The notes below the pieces were generated by a model. It had not been told where the DNA came from and did no database searches. It saw nothing but the letters and a program-made list of their open reading frames with translations. Made by a program: the position numbers and the translations under genes. From IMG/VR virus record IMGVR_UViG_3300034198_002886, positions 1 to 23,986 of that record: a stretch of 23,986 bases of DNA; one strand, written 5' to 3'. The stretch is from a virus. This document shows, one piece after another, positions 16,883 to 23,209 of the stretch. The number at the start of each line of letters is the position of its first letter. The first letter of the stretch is position 1.

Positions 16883-17042
16883 AGAGTTTGTTTACTAGGT
16901 CAACATCCTTATCAGACTTAGCCCAAGATAGGGCTAGGCTGAGGTAATGCTTGAACAGGTACGGCTCTTTGATGTTGCTCTTGGCTTTAGATAAAGCGTT
17001 AGCAAATGTGTGAGTTCGGTTATGTAGTTCTTTATTGTTCAT
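16860..17042 (-). CDS. Small helical protein of unknown function
   Basis: A 60-residue protein, counting from the ATG at 17042 (MNNKELHNRTHTFANALSK). The in-frame TTG at 17060 is a less likely start because it would lengthen the overlap with the upstream gene. It consists of predicted amphipathic helices (FKHYLSLALSWAKSD, VNKLYEQS). No family is recognised. It is supported as a gene mainly by its place in an unbroken chain of short overlapping minus-strand genes and by the lack of a credible alternative on the other strand. Confidence 0.45.
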   Translation of the reverse strand: MNNKELHNRTHTFANALSKAKSNIKEPYLFKHYLSLALSWAKSDKDVDLVNKLYEQSKTA

Positions 17043-17238
17043 CTTTATTTTTAATATCAAAGGTTGGATTCTCTATTACGACAAATTGGTCAGAGCGAAA
17101 ATGGCGAATCCTGCCATCACATTCAAGAACAATAGCAAAGATATCGTTAGAAAATGTTCCTCCATCACGAACATATAATATAATGCCACCACCGAGTTCA
17201 GTAGTAACAAGCACAGGATTGCGGAACTCATAAATCAT
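17032..17238 (-). CDS. Small beta-rich protein of unknown function
   Basis: A 68-residue protein with alternating hydrophobic strands (NPVLVTTELGGGIILYV, IFAIVLECDGRIRHF, DQFVVIEN), suggestive of a small SH3-like or beta-barrel fold. Its ATG overlaps the stop of the phosphoesterase gene in an ATGA tetranucleotide, implying translational coupling. No catalytic residues are recognisable. The plus-strand frame over the same bases is a shadow. Confidence 0.45.
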   Translation of the reverse strand: MIYEFRNPVLVTTELGGGIILYVRDGGTFSNDIFAIVLECDGRIRHFRSDQFVVIENPTFDIKNKDEQ

Positions 17239-17984
17239 AGTCCTTTAACGGAGTAGATAAATTGTTTGCCTACCTTGTGGGCTTGCCAGACCTTCCAATC
17301 GTTGCCCTGCACAAACCCATAGAGCCAGCCGTGACCCCATTTAGAGGTGGCTAGGCGGTTCTTAGCGTAGCCCATATCCTCTTTACGACACAGACATCCA
17401 CCCGAAAATCCAACAGCCCCTCCGTGCCTCCTAGCGTTAGTCTGCTGGATGCTGTGAAGGTGACCCATAATCAAAGCACCACCTTGGTCAGCGTAATGTA
17501 TAGCGTGTTCCTCTACTGCTTTACCACCACAGGTATAGCCGTGAACGAACTTTACTTTGCCTAGGGTATGCACTCCGTCCTCTGCGTGGTATTCATAGAT
17601 GCTCTTGCAACCAACCGACTTCAATGTGTTCTTGATATCGTTATCTAAATCCATACAATAGTCTTTAACGATTCCGTTGGTATTGTTTGAGATAATCTGG
17701 CTGAGTCTGTCCTCGTGGTTGCCGTATAGGAATGCTGACAGGTTGTGCTGACCTAGACGCTTGATGAACTCTTTGCCAGACTTTACATCATCGACAAGGC
17801 TCTCATCTTCTTCCTGTCCAGAAGCACCCTTACGGATAGAACGAAAATCGAACGCATCTCCAAGCATTATGATTTGGTGGGGCTGGTACGAGCGTAGGAA
17901 CTTATAGAACTCCTTGGCTACATCGGCATCTATCATGTCACCATGACTGTCACCTACGGCTACGAATTTAATTAGTTTACTCAT
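17235..17984 (-). CDS. Calcineurin-type metallophosphoesterase
   Basis: A 249-residue protein with the full dinuclear-metal motif set of the family: GDSHGD (Asp12, His14), LGDAFDF (Asp43), GNHEDR (Asn89, His90), FVHGY (His148) and MGHLHS (His175, His177). These enzymes hydrolyse phosphomono- or phosphodiesters in proteins, nucleotides or nucleic acids. The specific substrate cannot be told from sequence. Phage members commonly sit among DNA-metabolism genes, as here, beside a PD-(D/E)XK-like protein, so a nucleic-acid or nucleotide substrate is a reasonable guess. The length is normal for a single catalytic domain with no Mre11-type capping extension. The start ATG overlaps the upstream gene by 8 bp. 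Confidence 0.85.
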   Translation of the reverse strand: MSKLIKFVAVGDSHGDMIDADVAKEFYKFLRSYQPHQIIMLGDAFDFRSIRKGASGQEEDESLVDDVKSGKEFIKRLGQHNLSAFLYGNHEDRLSQIISNNTNGIVKDYCMDLDNDIKNTLKSVGCKSIYEYHAEDGVHTLGKVKFVHGYTCGGKAVEEHAIHYADQGGALIMGHLHSIQQTNARRHGGAVGFSGGCLCRKEDMGYAKNRLATSKWGHGWLYGFVQGNDWKVWQAHKVGKQFIYSVKGL

Positions 17985-18381
17985 AAATTTTTCCTATCCT
18001 GTGAAGTTGAGCAAGTGGCAAAAGTATTACAGATGAAGTATTATCATCACCACCATTGCATATCCTTGCACCATATCTATCTGGGTTTTTAAACACAAGC
18101 CTTAAAAATTCTTTTAATTCAAATACACGGAACATGAAGCACATGACCGCTTGGTCTTTCTCTTTAAAGATATGCAACCAATAGTCAGCCTCAGTTACCG
18201 CAACACCAGAAGGCTTGCCTCTAGAACTATATTCAAATACGGCATTGCCCGTATCAGCCCAAGTGTCACGCTCTGTTTTAACCTCGACCCTTGCTTGGTC
18301 AGTTCCGAGCCAAGTGAGCCAGCGTTCACCCTCCTGTCCGTATTGTAGGTCAACATCAAACTTATTATTGTTGTTGTACAT
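17977..18381 (-). CDS. PD-(D/E)XK nuclease-like protein
   Basis: A 134-residue protein. The first half shows a nuclease-like pattern: Glu17/Glu19 in GQEGERW, Asp28, and the pair Glu33-x-Lys35 in RVEVKTERD. A conserved-looking TGN (44-46) and PSGVAVTEADYW (57-68) follow. This arrangement is familiar from small phage proteins assigned to the PD-(D/E)XK superfamily, which includes resolvases and repair nucleases. Neither activity nor substrate can be proved here. It lies just upstream of the metallophosphoesterase and overlaps it slightly, so the two are probably co-translated. The second half (FRVFELKEFLRLVF) is hydrophobic and helical. Confidence 0.6.
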   Translation of the reverse strand: MYNNNNKFDVDLQYGQEGERWLTWLGTDQARVEVKTERDTWADTGNAVFEYSSRGKPSGVAVTEADYWLHIFKEKDQAVMCFMFRVFELKEFLRLVFKNPDRYGARICNGGDDNTSSVILLPLAQLHRIGKIYE

Positions 18382-18556
18382 GGTATTTGATTAATGGTTT
18401 ATATGGACTTCTGAACTTAGTTTTCATCGAATACGCTACGCTTCTTAGATGAGATTTAGGTATCCGTGTTCCGAAGTGAACTTCATCCATGGTCATTCCA
18501 GCGTCTATGCATACAGACACAAGGTGCTTTACATATCCGTCTGGTCGTTTCTTCAT
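18365..18556 (-). CDS. Small basic protein, possibly helix-turn-helix
   Basis: A 63-residue basic protein. The middle (VCIDAGMTMDEVHFGTRIPK, then SHLRSVAYSM) could form a helix-turn-helix, with a basic C terminus (KTKFRSPYKPLIKY). A DNA-binding role is possible but unproven. It begins in an ATGA overlap with the upstream gene and overlaps the next gene by 17 bp, consistent with the compact operon. Confidence 0.4.
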   Translation of the reverse strand: MKKRPDGYVKHLVSVCIDAGMTMDEVHFGTRIPKSHLRSVAYSMKTKFRSPYKPLIKYHVQQQ

Positions 18557-18774
18557 TTTTGTTTTTCTTGTATTTGTTTTCTAACTTTGTCTAGTTCTTC
18601 AAGAGCATTAAGCCAGCGAGAGTTATCACACTTTGCTTCAATCTCCCAATAGTTAACCTGTCGCTCAAGTTGTTCTATTTTGTTATGCAACTCAACCCAC
18701 TTATCTGCATATACCCACATCTGTTTACGCTTCGGAGTTACAGCCAATCTGTCTGCTTTTTTAGTTCTAGCCAT
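18553..18774 (-). CDS. Small coiled-coil protein of unknown function
   Basis: A 73-residue protein with a basic N terminus (MARTKKADRLAVTPKRKQM) and a predicted coiled coil from about residue 27 to the end (LHNKIEQLERQVNYWEIEA, ALEELDKVRKQIQEKQK). It probably oligomerises. No family is recognised. Its ATG sits in a TAATG overlap with the upstream stop. Confidence 0.45.
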   Translation of the reverse strand: MARTKKADRLAVTPKRKQMWVYADKWVELHNKIEQLERQVNYWEIEAKCDNSRWLNALEELDKVRKQIQEKQK

Positions 18775-19013
18775 TAGAGTATCTCGTATCCCTCTTCTTC
18801 AATCCATTGTTTAGATATAGCCGTCCAATCAGTAACATTGCCTTTAGCGTCAGCCTTTAGGATTGTTACCTCTTCTTTATATTCATTCTCGATAACATAA
18901 TCGCACCCCATGAACTTTGGTTTCATCTCAAGAAGGAATGATTCTCCTTTGAGTTCCTTTAGGTTCTTCCATACTACGGGCTTGTCTATGATTGTTGCGG
19001 TTTTCTTTTTCAT
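18774..19013 (-). CDS. Small protein of unknown function
   Basis: A 79-residue acidic protein (MKKKTATIIDKPVVWKNLKE; ends EEEGYEIL) with strand-like segments (CDYVIENEYKEEVTILKADA). Nothing diagnostic is visible. It starts in an ATGA overlap with the preceding gene and is tied to the next by TAATG, so it belongs to the same co-translated chain. Confidence 0.4.
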   Translation of the reverse strand: MKKKTATIIDKPVVWKNLKELKGESFLLEMKPKFMGCDYVIENEYKEEVTILKADAKGNVTDWTAISKQWIEEEGYEIL

Positions 19014-19402
19014 CGGTATAAGTTTTTAATTTTAACCCATTCGTCTCCTAGGATTTCTTGCTCCTTAAGATTCAGTGAGTTGAACATATGGTCAGCAAAC
19101 TTCTCTACTGCGTTTAATTTGTTCCTTGCTTCCGCTAGTTCGTTTCTTAACTTAGATGGTTTTTCGCTGGTTAGACGCTCAAGCAGTTCCTTCGGGTCGA
19201 TGCACAAGATTGTAGCACCAGCCTTAAGACTATTAGACTTAAGCGACCACTCTTGCTTTGTGTTATCTATCTTTAGTTCTTCCATGATTTCTTTTGCTTG
19301 GGATATTGCTAGTGTTATGTGTTTTATATTTTTATCTTTTGCTGATTTATTCAGCCATCTTTTTATTTTGGATTTACCAGATTCTTTAGGATTGTCCGTC
19401 AT
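19010..19402 (-). CDS. Helical/coiled-coil protein of unknown function
   Basis: A 130-residue, Lys-rich helical protein. The N-terminal part is basic (GKSKIKRWLNKSAKDKN). A middle segment (SNSLKAGATILCIDPKELLE) may form a small fold. A coiled coil spans about 85-115 (LRNELAEARNKLNAVEKFAD). The family is not recognised. It overlaps the upstream gene by 17 bp. The antisense frame at 19080-19424 is hydrophobic and Ser/Phe-rich, as expected for a shadow. Confidence 0.45.
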   Translation of the reverse strand: MTDNPKESGKSKIKRWLNKSAKDKNIKHITLAISQAKEIMEELKIDNTKQEWSLKSNSLKAGATILCIDPKELLERLTSEKPSKLRNELAEARNKLNAVEKFADHMFNSLNLKEQEILGDEWVKIKNLYR

Positions 19403-19589
19403 TATTTTTTACTTCTGTGAATAATTTAAGTAAATCAAGACGATTAACTCGCTTCATCTTTCCGTTGATAATTGGATTGAAGTAGGTCTGGTTATGAATC
19501 TTGATTGGTTTTAAGATACGAGCCATAGTCCCATCGGGTAGAACGATGTAAGAACTATCGCTATATGTTTTGTAGGTAATTTTGTCCAT
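19386..19589 (-). CDS. Small beta-rich protein of unknown function
   Basis: A 67-residue protein (SYIVLPDGTMARILKPIK, TYFNPIINGKMKRVNRLDL). The pattern of a short hairpin, 'DGT-x-ARILKP', then 'NGK-x-x-R' and a terminal helix is reminiscent of small domains found beside phage DNA-binding proteins and homing-type nucleases, but no nuclease motif is present. It starts 3 bp after the ERF gene stop, so it is probably expressed with it. Confidence 0.4.
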   Translation of the reverse strand: MDKITYKTYSDSSYIVLPDGTMARILKPIKIHNQTYFNPIINGKMKRVNRLDLLKLFTEVKNNDGQS

Positions 19590-19592
19590 AAA

Positions 19593-20426
19593 TTAGAAAG
19601 GAATCTCGTCAATGGTTTCTGGTTTAGAATCCTGTGCTGGTGCTGATTCACCATTAGACTCAGCCCATAAGCGTTGTGCCTCTGCCTTTGTAGCGAGGTC
19701 ACGCTTAGAGATTGTAGTTGATTCACCGAATGGTTTTGGTTGCCATGCGTTAGCCCAATAGTTAAGGTCGGCACACTTCTTGGTGCGGTCATTGGAGCGT
19801 AAAGGCAATGCCGACAATGGAGTTCCTTTAGCGTCACCGAATGGTGCTACGATATCTGAACTACCAGCCGATGCCTTGGCTGGCTTTGCGTTCTCGTTTG
19901 GAATCCATTTAGTTCCCTTGCTCGCCTTGTCTACATATGACTTGGCAGGAGCAGGTGACTCTACACGATTAGTTTCAGCATCATCGTCCGAAGTTGCACA
20001 ACCAGCCACAGAAGCCAAAGCATACCTGCGAAGATAAGAATAGATAGACCCAGCGTTCTGACCAGAGATTCCCTTCTCAGCAGGAATGAGAGCATCTGAA
20101 CTAACCGAACCACCATCTTCATGAATGACGATTGTTCTGACTCCGACTGAGTCCATATCACCGATTGGCATCTGTAGGATTCCGAGTCCGTGTTTAGAGA
20201 AAATTGGTTTAAGAATTTCGAGGTGCTTGGATAAGGACGCATAGTTATTTTTGTGGAATGGATTTGTTGAATCGGCAACGATGTCCTTGGTTTCGGACAG
20301 GGCTTTGATTAACGCTTTGTTTAACTCGACTTGTTGTTCTGGTGTATTTTGGTTCATGATATTTTTGTTTGGAAAAAGTTGTTTAAAGAGTTCGTAATTG
20401 TTTTGATTCATATTTTCTGCGTTCAT
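19593..20426 (-). CDS. erf: ERF-family single-strand annealing recombinase with SSB-like C-terminal tip
   Basis: 277 residues from the ATG at 20426. An in-frame TTG at 20453 and ATGs at 20411 and 20357 are alternatives, and none has a Shine-Dalgarno. Residues about 35-152 match the ERF core: NKALIKALSETKDIVADS, NPFHKNNYASLSKHLE, GLGILQMP, HEDGG, and QNAGSIYSYLRRYALASVAG followed by DDDAE. ERF proteins anneal complementary single strands in phage recombination. After a Pro/Ala/Ser linker and a short basic helical segment, the protein ends in ETIDEIPF, like the acidic DDDIPF tip with which bacterial SSB recruits partners. It works naturally with the RecE-like exonuclease encoded upstream. The gene overlaps the ribbon-helix-helix gene by about 44 bp if the 20426 start is right. 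Confidence 0.85.
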   Translation of the reverse strand: MNAENMNQNNYELFKQLFPNKNIMNQNTPEQQVELNKALIKALSETKDIVADSTNPFHKNNYASLSKHLEILKPIFSKHGLGILQMPIGDMDSVGVRTIVIHEDGGSVSSDALIPAEKGISGQNAGSIYSYLRRYALASVAGCATSDDDAETNRVESPAPAKSYVDKASKGTKWIPNENAKPAKASAGSSDIVAPFGDAKGTPLSALPLRSNDRTKKCADLNYWANAWQPKPFGESTTISKRDLATKAEAQRLWAESNGESAPAQDSKPETIDEIPF

Positions 20427-20610
20427 CTTTTGTTCGTGATAAGTGTTTGTCAATAAATTTCTGTAATATTTTTCTGCAAAAATCAGAGCGAGTATTACCG
20501 CATAGTAATGCGTATGTTGTTAAATCGTTCATGAGATTGCGTGTCAATCGCAATGTTAACATTTCTTCTGATGTCTTGATATTTTTTTTCTTGATGAGTT
20601 TGGTTTTCAT
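20383..20610 (-). CDS. Ribbon-helix-helix (Arc/CopG-like) DNA-binding protein
   Basis: A 75-residue basic protein. A strand EMLTLRLTR (about 16-24) is followed by helix NLMNDLTTYALLCG, the turn NTRSD and helix FCRKILQKFIDKHL, the usual strand-helix-helix order of the MetJ/Arc/CopG fold. Such proteins bind operators as dimers, the strand lying in the major groove. Its gene has one of the larger gaps in the operon upstream (31 bp), with a TTGACA, so it may control its own transcription and that of the ERF gene. The C-terminal tail is basic (RTKDERRKYESKQLRTL). No toxin partner is adjacent. Confidence 0.65.
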   Translation of the reverse strand: MKTKLIKKKNIKTSEEMLTLRLTRNLMNDLTTYALLCGNTRSDFCRKILQKFIDKHLSRTKDERRKYESKQLRTL

Positions 20611-20652
20611 AAATGTAGAATCACACTAGTATTCAATTGTATTACCTGTCAA
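20611..20652 (-). promoter_or_regulatory. Candidate promoter/operator upstream of the ribbon-helix-helix gene
   Basis: Read on the minus strand, a perfect TTGACA (complement of 20647-20652, overlapping the loader gene's last codons) lies before the 31-bp gap. At 18 bp spacing the -10 would be TAGTGT, a poor match. CAATTG and ACTAGT palindromes lie in between and could be operator half-sites. Tentative: the TTGACA also encodes the loader's C terminus. Confidence 0.25.
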
Positions 20653-21319
20653 CCCCAATTCCGATTATTTTATAATAATCTTTGAATCGTCTAATCATGG
20701 CTACCCCCGTCTCCTTGTCCCGATTGTCGAACCTATCTAGGAGACTAGTTCCGTTGAAGTTCGTGGATATGATGGTCACCCTGCGAGCCGTGGAACGCTC
20801 ATCGATTATACTGAACAGGTCGGATGCCATGCGTTGGGTCAGACGCTCCTTGCCGAAATCATCTAAAACTAGAACCTCAACGCTGATTAGTTTATCAATC
20901 ATAACAGAGTGCTGGCGGTCATCGAAAGACTTCTCAATCATACCCTCTAGTTTACGCATGGTTAGGAACTGAAAGTCTAACTGCCTGTCCTTTAATGTTT
21001 TATCCATCCAGAGTCTGCTGATAATCTCCCATATGCCCCTAGTCTTGCCTACACCCGTAGTTCCGTGGAGCAGTAGACCTGCTACATCTCCATCTGGTTT
21101 CCAATCTAGAACCTCTTGAACCTTCGGGTGCAATCTGGTTTTATCTGTATCCTTGAATATTGCTGGCATGGCTGGTGGATGGATTGAGTTAACAAGCCCC
21201 CTAGCGGTCACACGCTCTTGGTTCATATGCTCACGGCACTCGTGCCAGCGATGTAGAGTCCCGTCTGGATTGGCTAACAACGCTCCACGCTTTCCGCACT
21301 GACAGATGATGTCGCTCAT
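20642..21319 (-). CDS. DnaC/IstB-type AAA+ helicase loader
   Basis: A 225-residue AAA+ ATPase. Walker A is GTTGVGKT (86-93, Lys92), Walker B is VLVLDDFG (149-156, Asp153/Asp154), sensor 1 is STN (185-187), preceded by the DERSTARR segment holding the likely arginine finger, and MIRRF (209-213) is a sensor-2 candidate. The N terminus has a Cys/His cluster (Cys7, Cys9, His23, His26, Cys28, His31) that may bind zinc, as seen in some DnaC/DnaI loaders. The role is to load the host replicative helicase at the phage origin, with the winged-helix initiator encoded upstream, as lambda P does for O. The start ATG overlaps the preceding gene (ATGA). GGAG lies 8 bp upstream but inside that gene's coding sequence. 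Confidence 0.85.
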   Translation of the reverse strand: MSDIICQCGKRGALLANPDGTLHRWHECREHMNQERVTARGLVNSIHPPAMPAIFKDTDKTRLHPKVQEVLDWKPDGDVAGLLLHGTTGVGKTRGIWEIISRLWMDKTLKDRQLDFQFLTMRKLEGMIEKSFDDRQHSVMIDKLISVEVLVLDDFGKERLTQRMASDLFSIIDERSTARRVTIISTNFNGTSLLDRFDNRDKETGVAMIRRFKDYYKIIGIGVDR

Positions 21320-21534
21320 AGAACTATCTCCGTTGATTGCCAGCCCATGTTAGTTACATAGGCACGAATCGTTATTGTGTGTTTGTTCTCAACAGATTTA
21401 ACTGAAACAGAATACTTATCGTTTTCGAAAGAATATCCATCCTTTAGGTTTCCGTCCTCCATCAAGTTAACTGCAAGGTTGGTGCAATACTCATCGAATC
21501 CTAATCTTTGAACTGATTGATAATTAAAGTCCAT
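21316..21534 (-). CDS. Small protein of unknown function between initiator and loader genes
   Basis: A 72-residue acidic protein. A helix (FDEYCTNLAVNLMED) is followed by beta-strands (DKYSVSVKSVENKHTITIRA, WQSTEIVL), suggesting a small alpha/beta fold. No family is recognised. It overlaps its neighbours by 11 and 4 bp, so it is almost certainly co-expressed with the initiator and helicase loader. A replication accessory role is only a guess from position. Confidence 0.45.
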   Translation of the reverse strand: MDFNYQSVQRLGFDEYCTNLAVNLMEDGNLKDGYSFENDKYSVSVKSVENKHTITIRAYVTNMGWQSTEIVL

Positions 21535-21730
21535 TGGTAGATTCTAATTCCTTTCTTGCTTTCTTGAATGCGTATGTTGCTTGATTGAAACTAACACCAA
21601 GATTAATCTGAAATTGTTTCAGAGACCAGCCGTTCTTGATGTATTGAACTGCGAGATTCTGAATCAGTTGTTTAGGCATATGTGCCTTCACACTGCAATT
21701 GATTCTGTTCATGTATTGTTTAGAAGCCAT
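21524..21730 (-). CDS. Small helix-turn-helix-like protein
   Basis: A 68-residue basic protein. Residues about 21-63 (LIQNLAVQYIKNGWSLKQFQ, then INLGVSFNQATYAFKKARKE) fit a helix-turn-helix in which LGVSFNQATYAFKKA would be the recognition helix. It could be a regulator of the replication genes or a DNA-binding accessory. It overlaps the initiator gene by 11 bp and the following gene by 11 bp. No experimental family is known to me. Confidence 0.45.
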   Translation of the reverse strand: MASKQYMNRINCSVKAHMPKQLIQNLAVQYIKNGWSLKQFQINLGVSFNQATYAFKKARKELESTNGL

Positions 21731-22400
21731 TGTTGTGGTCGTTAGCGGTTAGCGGTTTCTTTTGCACACCCTGTGTTCGTGGTTCGAATAGTCCCATCCA
21801 TCCATTTGTAATACTCTGATTGATAGAGTCAATACTTTTCATCTCGCCCCATCCAGCGAACTGCTTCCACTGCATATCGATTGATGTCTCCTTCAATGGC
21901 TTCTTGAGTTCCTTCCTGTAATCAATCCATCTGAACCATGCGTTGCTGAATAACTCTGAACTAAATGGTAGTTGTTTTCCTACAATCGGAGCGGAGTTCC
22001 TTGTATCTATATCCTCTTTATTATCTTCTTTTATATATGTAGGAAGTTTATTTCCTCCCCCCGTGGAAGTTTTTTTCCTAGGGGTAGGCAATTTATTTCC
22101 ACCCTTCGAGCCGACTGCCCCTGCCAATGCGACCTTCTCAATCGTCCGTATAATCCTCTTTCCGTCCTCCTCTATGCGGATAATGAGTTTTAGGTCATCT
22201 AACTCCTTCAGCAGATTGCGAATCTGCCTATCTGACAGCCCCAAGGAGCGAGCCAGATACCCGTTCGAGGCATAGCACCCGTCCTCGTTATCAAGTGAGT
22301 CCACGATGCCGTATACGAACTTGGCACAAGGGGACAAGGATTCTAATTGGAATACCTCCTTGGGTATCCAGACTCCTGTGAACTTTGGGTTGTCGCTCAT
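21720..22400 (-). CDS. Winged-helix replication initiator (phage replisome organizer, lambda O-like in role)
   Basis: A 226-residue protein. Residues about 5-92 form a winged helix-turn-helix of the phage replication type (WIPKEVFQLESLSPCAKFVY; then SNGYLARSLGLSDRQIRNLL with a wing at IIRIEEDGKRIIRTI). A Lys/Gly/Pro-rich linker at 100-125 holds a repeated GNKLPT (101-106 and 116-121). The C-terminal domain (WFRWIDYRKELKKPLKE, MQWKQFAGWGE, ITNGWMGLFEP) is typical of initiators that contact a helicase loader. The linker-coding DNA contains three iteron-like repeats next to an AT-rich stretch, so the protein probably binds an origin inside its own gene. It is followed two genes later by a DnaC-type loader. 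The ATG overlaps the exonuclease stop (ATGA). Confidence 0.8.
   Translation of the reverse strand: MSDNPKFTGVWIPKEVFQLESLSPCAKFVYGIVDSLDNEDGCYASNGYLARSLGLSDRQIRNLLKELDDLKLIIRIEEDGKRIIRTIEKVALAGAVGSKGGNKLPTPRKKTSTGGGNKLPTYIKEDNKEDIDTRNSAPIVGKQLPFSSELFSNAWFRWIDYRKELKKPLKETSIDMQWKQFAGWGEMKSIDSINQSITNGWMGLFEPRTQGVQKKPLTANDHNNGF
22042..22055 (+). repeat. Iteron copy 1, GGAAGTTTATTTCC
   Basis: A 14-bp unit with inverted arms GGAA/TTCC, preceded by GTA. It is the copy adjacent to the AT-rich stretch. It differs from copy 2 at one position and from copy 3 at two. On the coding strand it encodes the second GNKLP of the initiator. Confidence 0.65.
22065..22078 (+). repeat. Iteron copy 2, GGAAGTTTTTTTCC
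   Basis: A 14-bp unit starting 23 bp after copy 1, with the same GGAA/TTCC arms. It is read in a different codon phase from copies 1 and 3 (it encodes part of PRKKTST), so its similarity cannot be explained by a repeated peptide. This supports selection on the DNA. Confidence 0.65.
22087..22100 (+). repeat. Iteron copy 3, GGCAATTTATTTCC
   Basis: A 14-bp unit starting 22 bp after copy 2, preceded by GTA like copy 1. One arm is changed (GGCA). It encodes the first GNKLP of the initiator. Confidence 0.6.
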
Positions 22401-23209
22401 AAAGTTATGTCAACGACCTGTGAATCGTAAGCAGGATATGTTCCCGTCTTCTGGCACACTGCGAATGATTCGATTGCACTATACCATTTATCGTAAGAGG
22501 TTCTTAAACTAGATAATGATATGCGATATAGACCCACTGCGAACGGGGGCTTCTTCTCGACTGCGATGAAAAAGAAGTCCTCGATTTTCTTGTTTGCGTT
22601 CTTGAACAACCAATCGTATTGGCAGTTCTGGATATCGTATCTTCTATCCCAGATTGCTTTTCTAAAACCAGATGGGCTTGCGTCCTCGCAGGTCTTGATA
22701 TCTATAGCGAACCCGTAGTCCTCGTTGTATCCATCGACACGACCCTTAAGTCTAACATCGCCTTCCTGTGCCTTGAATGTGCCGAACAGGGATAACTCCT
22801 TGTGGGTTAAGTTCTTCATTCTAACACAGGATTCCGTGTGAGCCATGATGCTATCATGCATACCGATGATGATGTCATGCTCCTCTTTATCGATTATAAT
22901 CTTGTTTGCATTTTCTAAAGCAAAGTTCTCGTTGTATTCTCGCCCCTGCTTCGACCTGCCATCCACCTTATCCTTTATGGCATAATGCTCCTCTGGGATA
23001 TCCATGAGCATATGTGCATGGAATGCCGAGCCGAGATTCATCGCCTTGGTGGACTCGCTGACCTCTTCAGTGGAAGCGAGATAGTGAGCAGGGCTTACCA
23101 TGAATCGCTTTAGAGAGGACTGCGAGAGTCCCGTTGCAGTTCTGTATGATGCATCAGTCATTCCAGCGATGAACGCTGGGTCTATGCCTTGTATATGGTG
23201 TGTGTCCAT
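22397..23209 (-). CDS. RecE-like PD-(D/E)XK 5'-3' exonuclease
   Basis: A 270-residue protein with the motifs of the exonuclease VIII/RecE C-terminal nuclease family. These are LSQSSLKRFMVSPAHYL near the N terminus, GSAFHAHML (His64), GRVDG (Asp159), the core IDIKT (Asp170-Ile-Lys172) and the following Q-x2-QYDW (195-199) of RecB-type nucleases. Such enzymes resect one strand of linear double-stranded DNA, leaving single strands for an annealing protein. The ERF protein encoded downstream would be the partner, in the manner of RecE/RecT or lambda Exo/Beta. The length matches the stand-alone phage form and not the long E. coli RecE. The protein ends in an ATGA overlap with the initiator gene. 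Confidence 0.85.
   Translation of the reverse strand: MDTHHIQGIDPAFIAGMTDASYRTATGLSQSSLKRFMVSPAHYLASTEEVSESTKAMNLGSAFHAHMLMDIPEEHYAIKDKVDGRSKQGREYNENFALENANKIIIDKEEHDIIIGMHDSIMAHTESCVRMKNLTHKELSLFGTFKAQEGDVRLKGRVDGYNEDYGFAIDIKTCEDASPSGFRKAIWDRRYDIQNCQYDWLFKNANKKIEDFFFIAVEKKPPFAVGLYRISLSSLRTSYDKWYSAIESFAVCQKTGTYPAYDSQVVDITL

Larger units (their letters stand above)
21967..22100. other. Candidate replication origin inside the initiator gene
   Basis: Three 14-bp iterons (22042-22055, 22065-22078, 22087-22100) abut a 40-bp segment at 22001-22040. By hand count this segment is 20% GC and 30 of 40 bases are pyrimidine on the plus strand, so the initiator's coding strand is purine-rich. A degenerate fourth copy (GGTAGTTGTTTTCC, 21967-21980) lies beyond. 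Iterons followed by a strand-asymmetric AT-rich region inside the initiator gene is the known layout of ori-lambda and of several other phage origins. The assignment here is inference from architecture. Binding and unwinding are untested. Confidence 0.6.

Noticed and set aside
16689-16921. Two plus-strand frames over the small minus-strand genes
   Set aside because: They would interrupt the compact minus-strand operon. Their Cys/Leu/Ser-rich products look like shadows of the winged-helix-like gene.
19370-22400. Similar N termini MSDNPK and MTDNPK of the initiator and the 130-residue protein
   Set aside because: Only six residues match, the following sequence is unrelated and the codons differ; probably chance.
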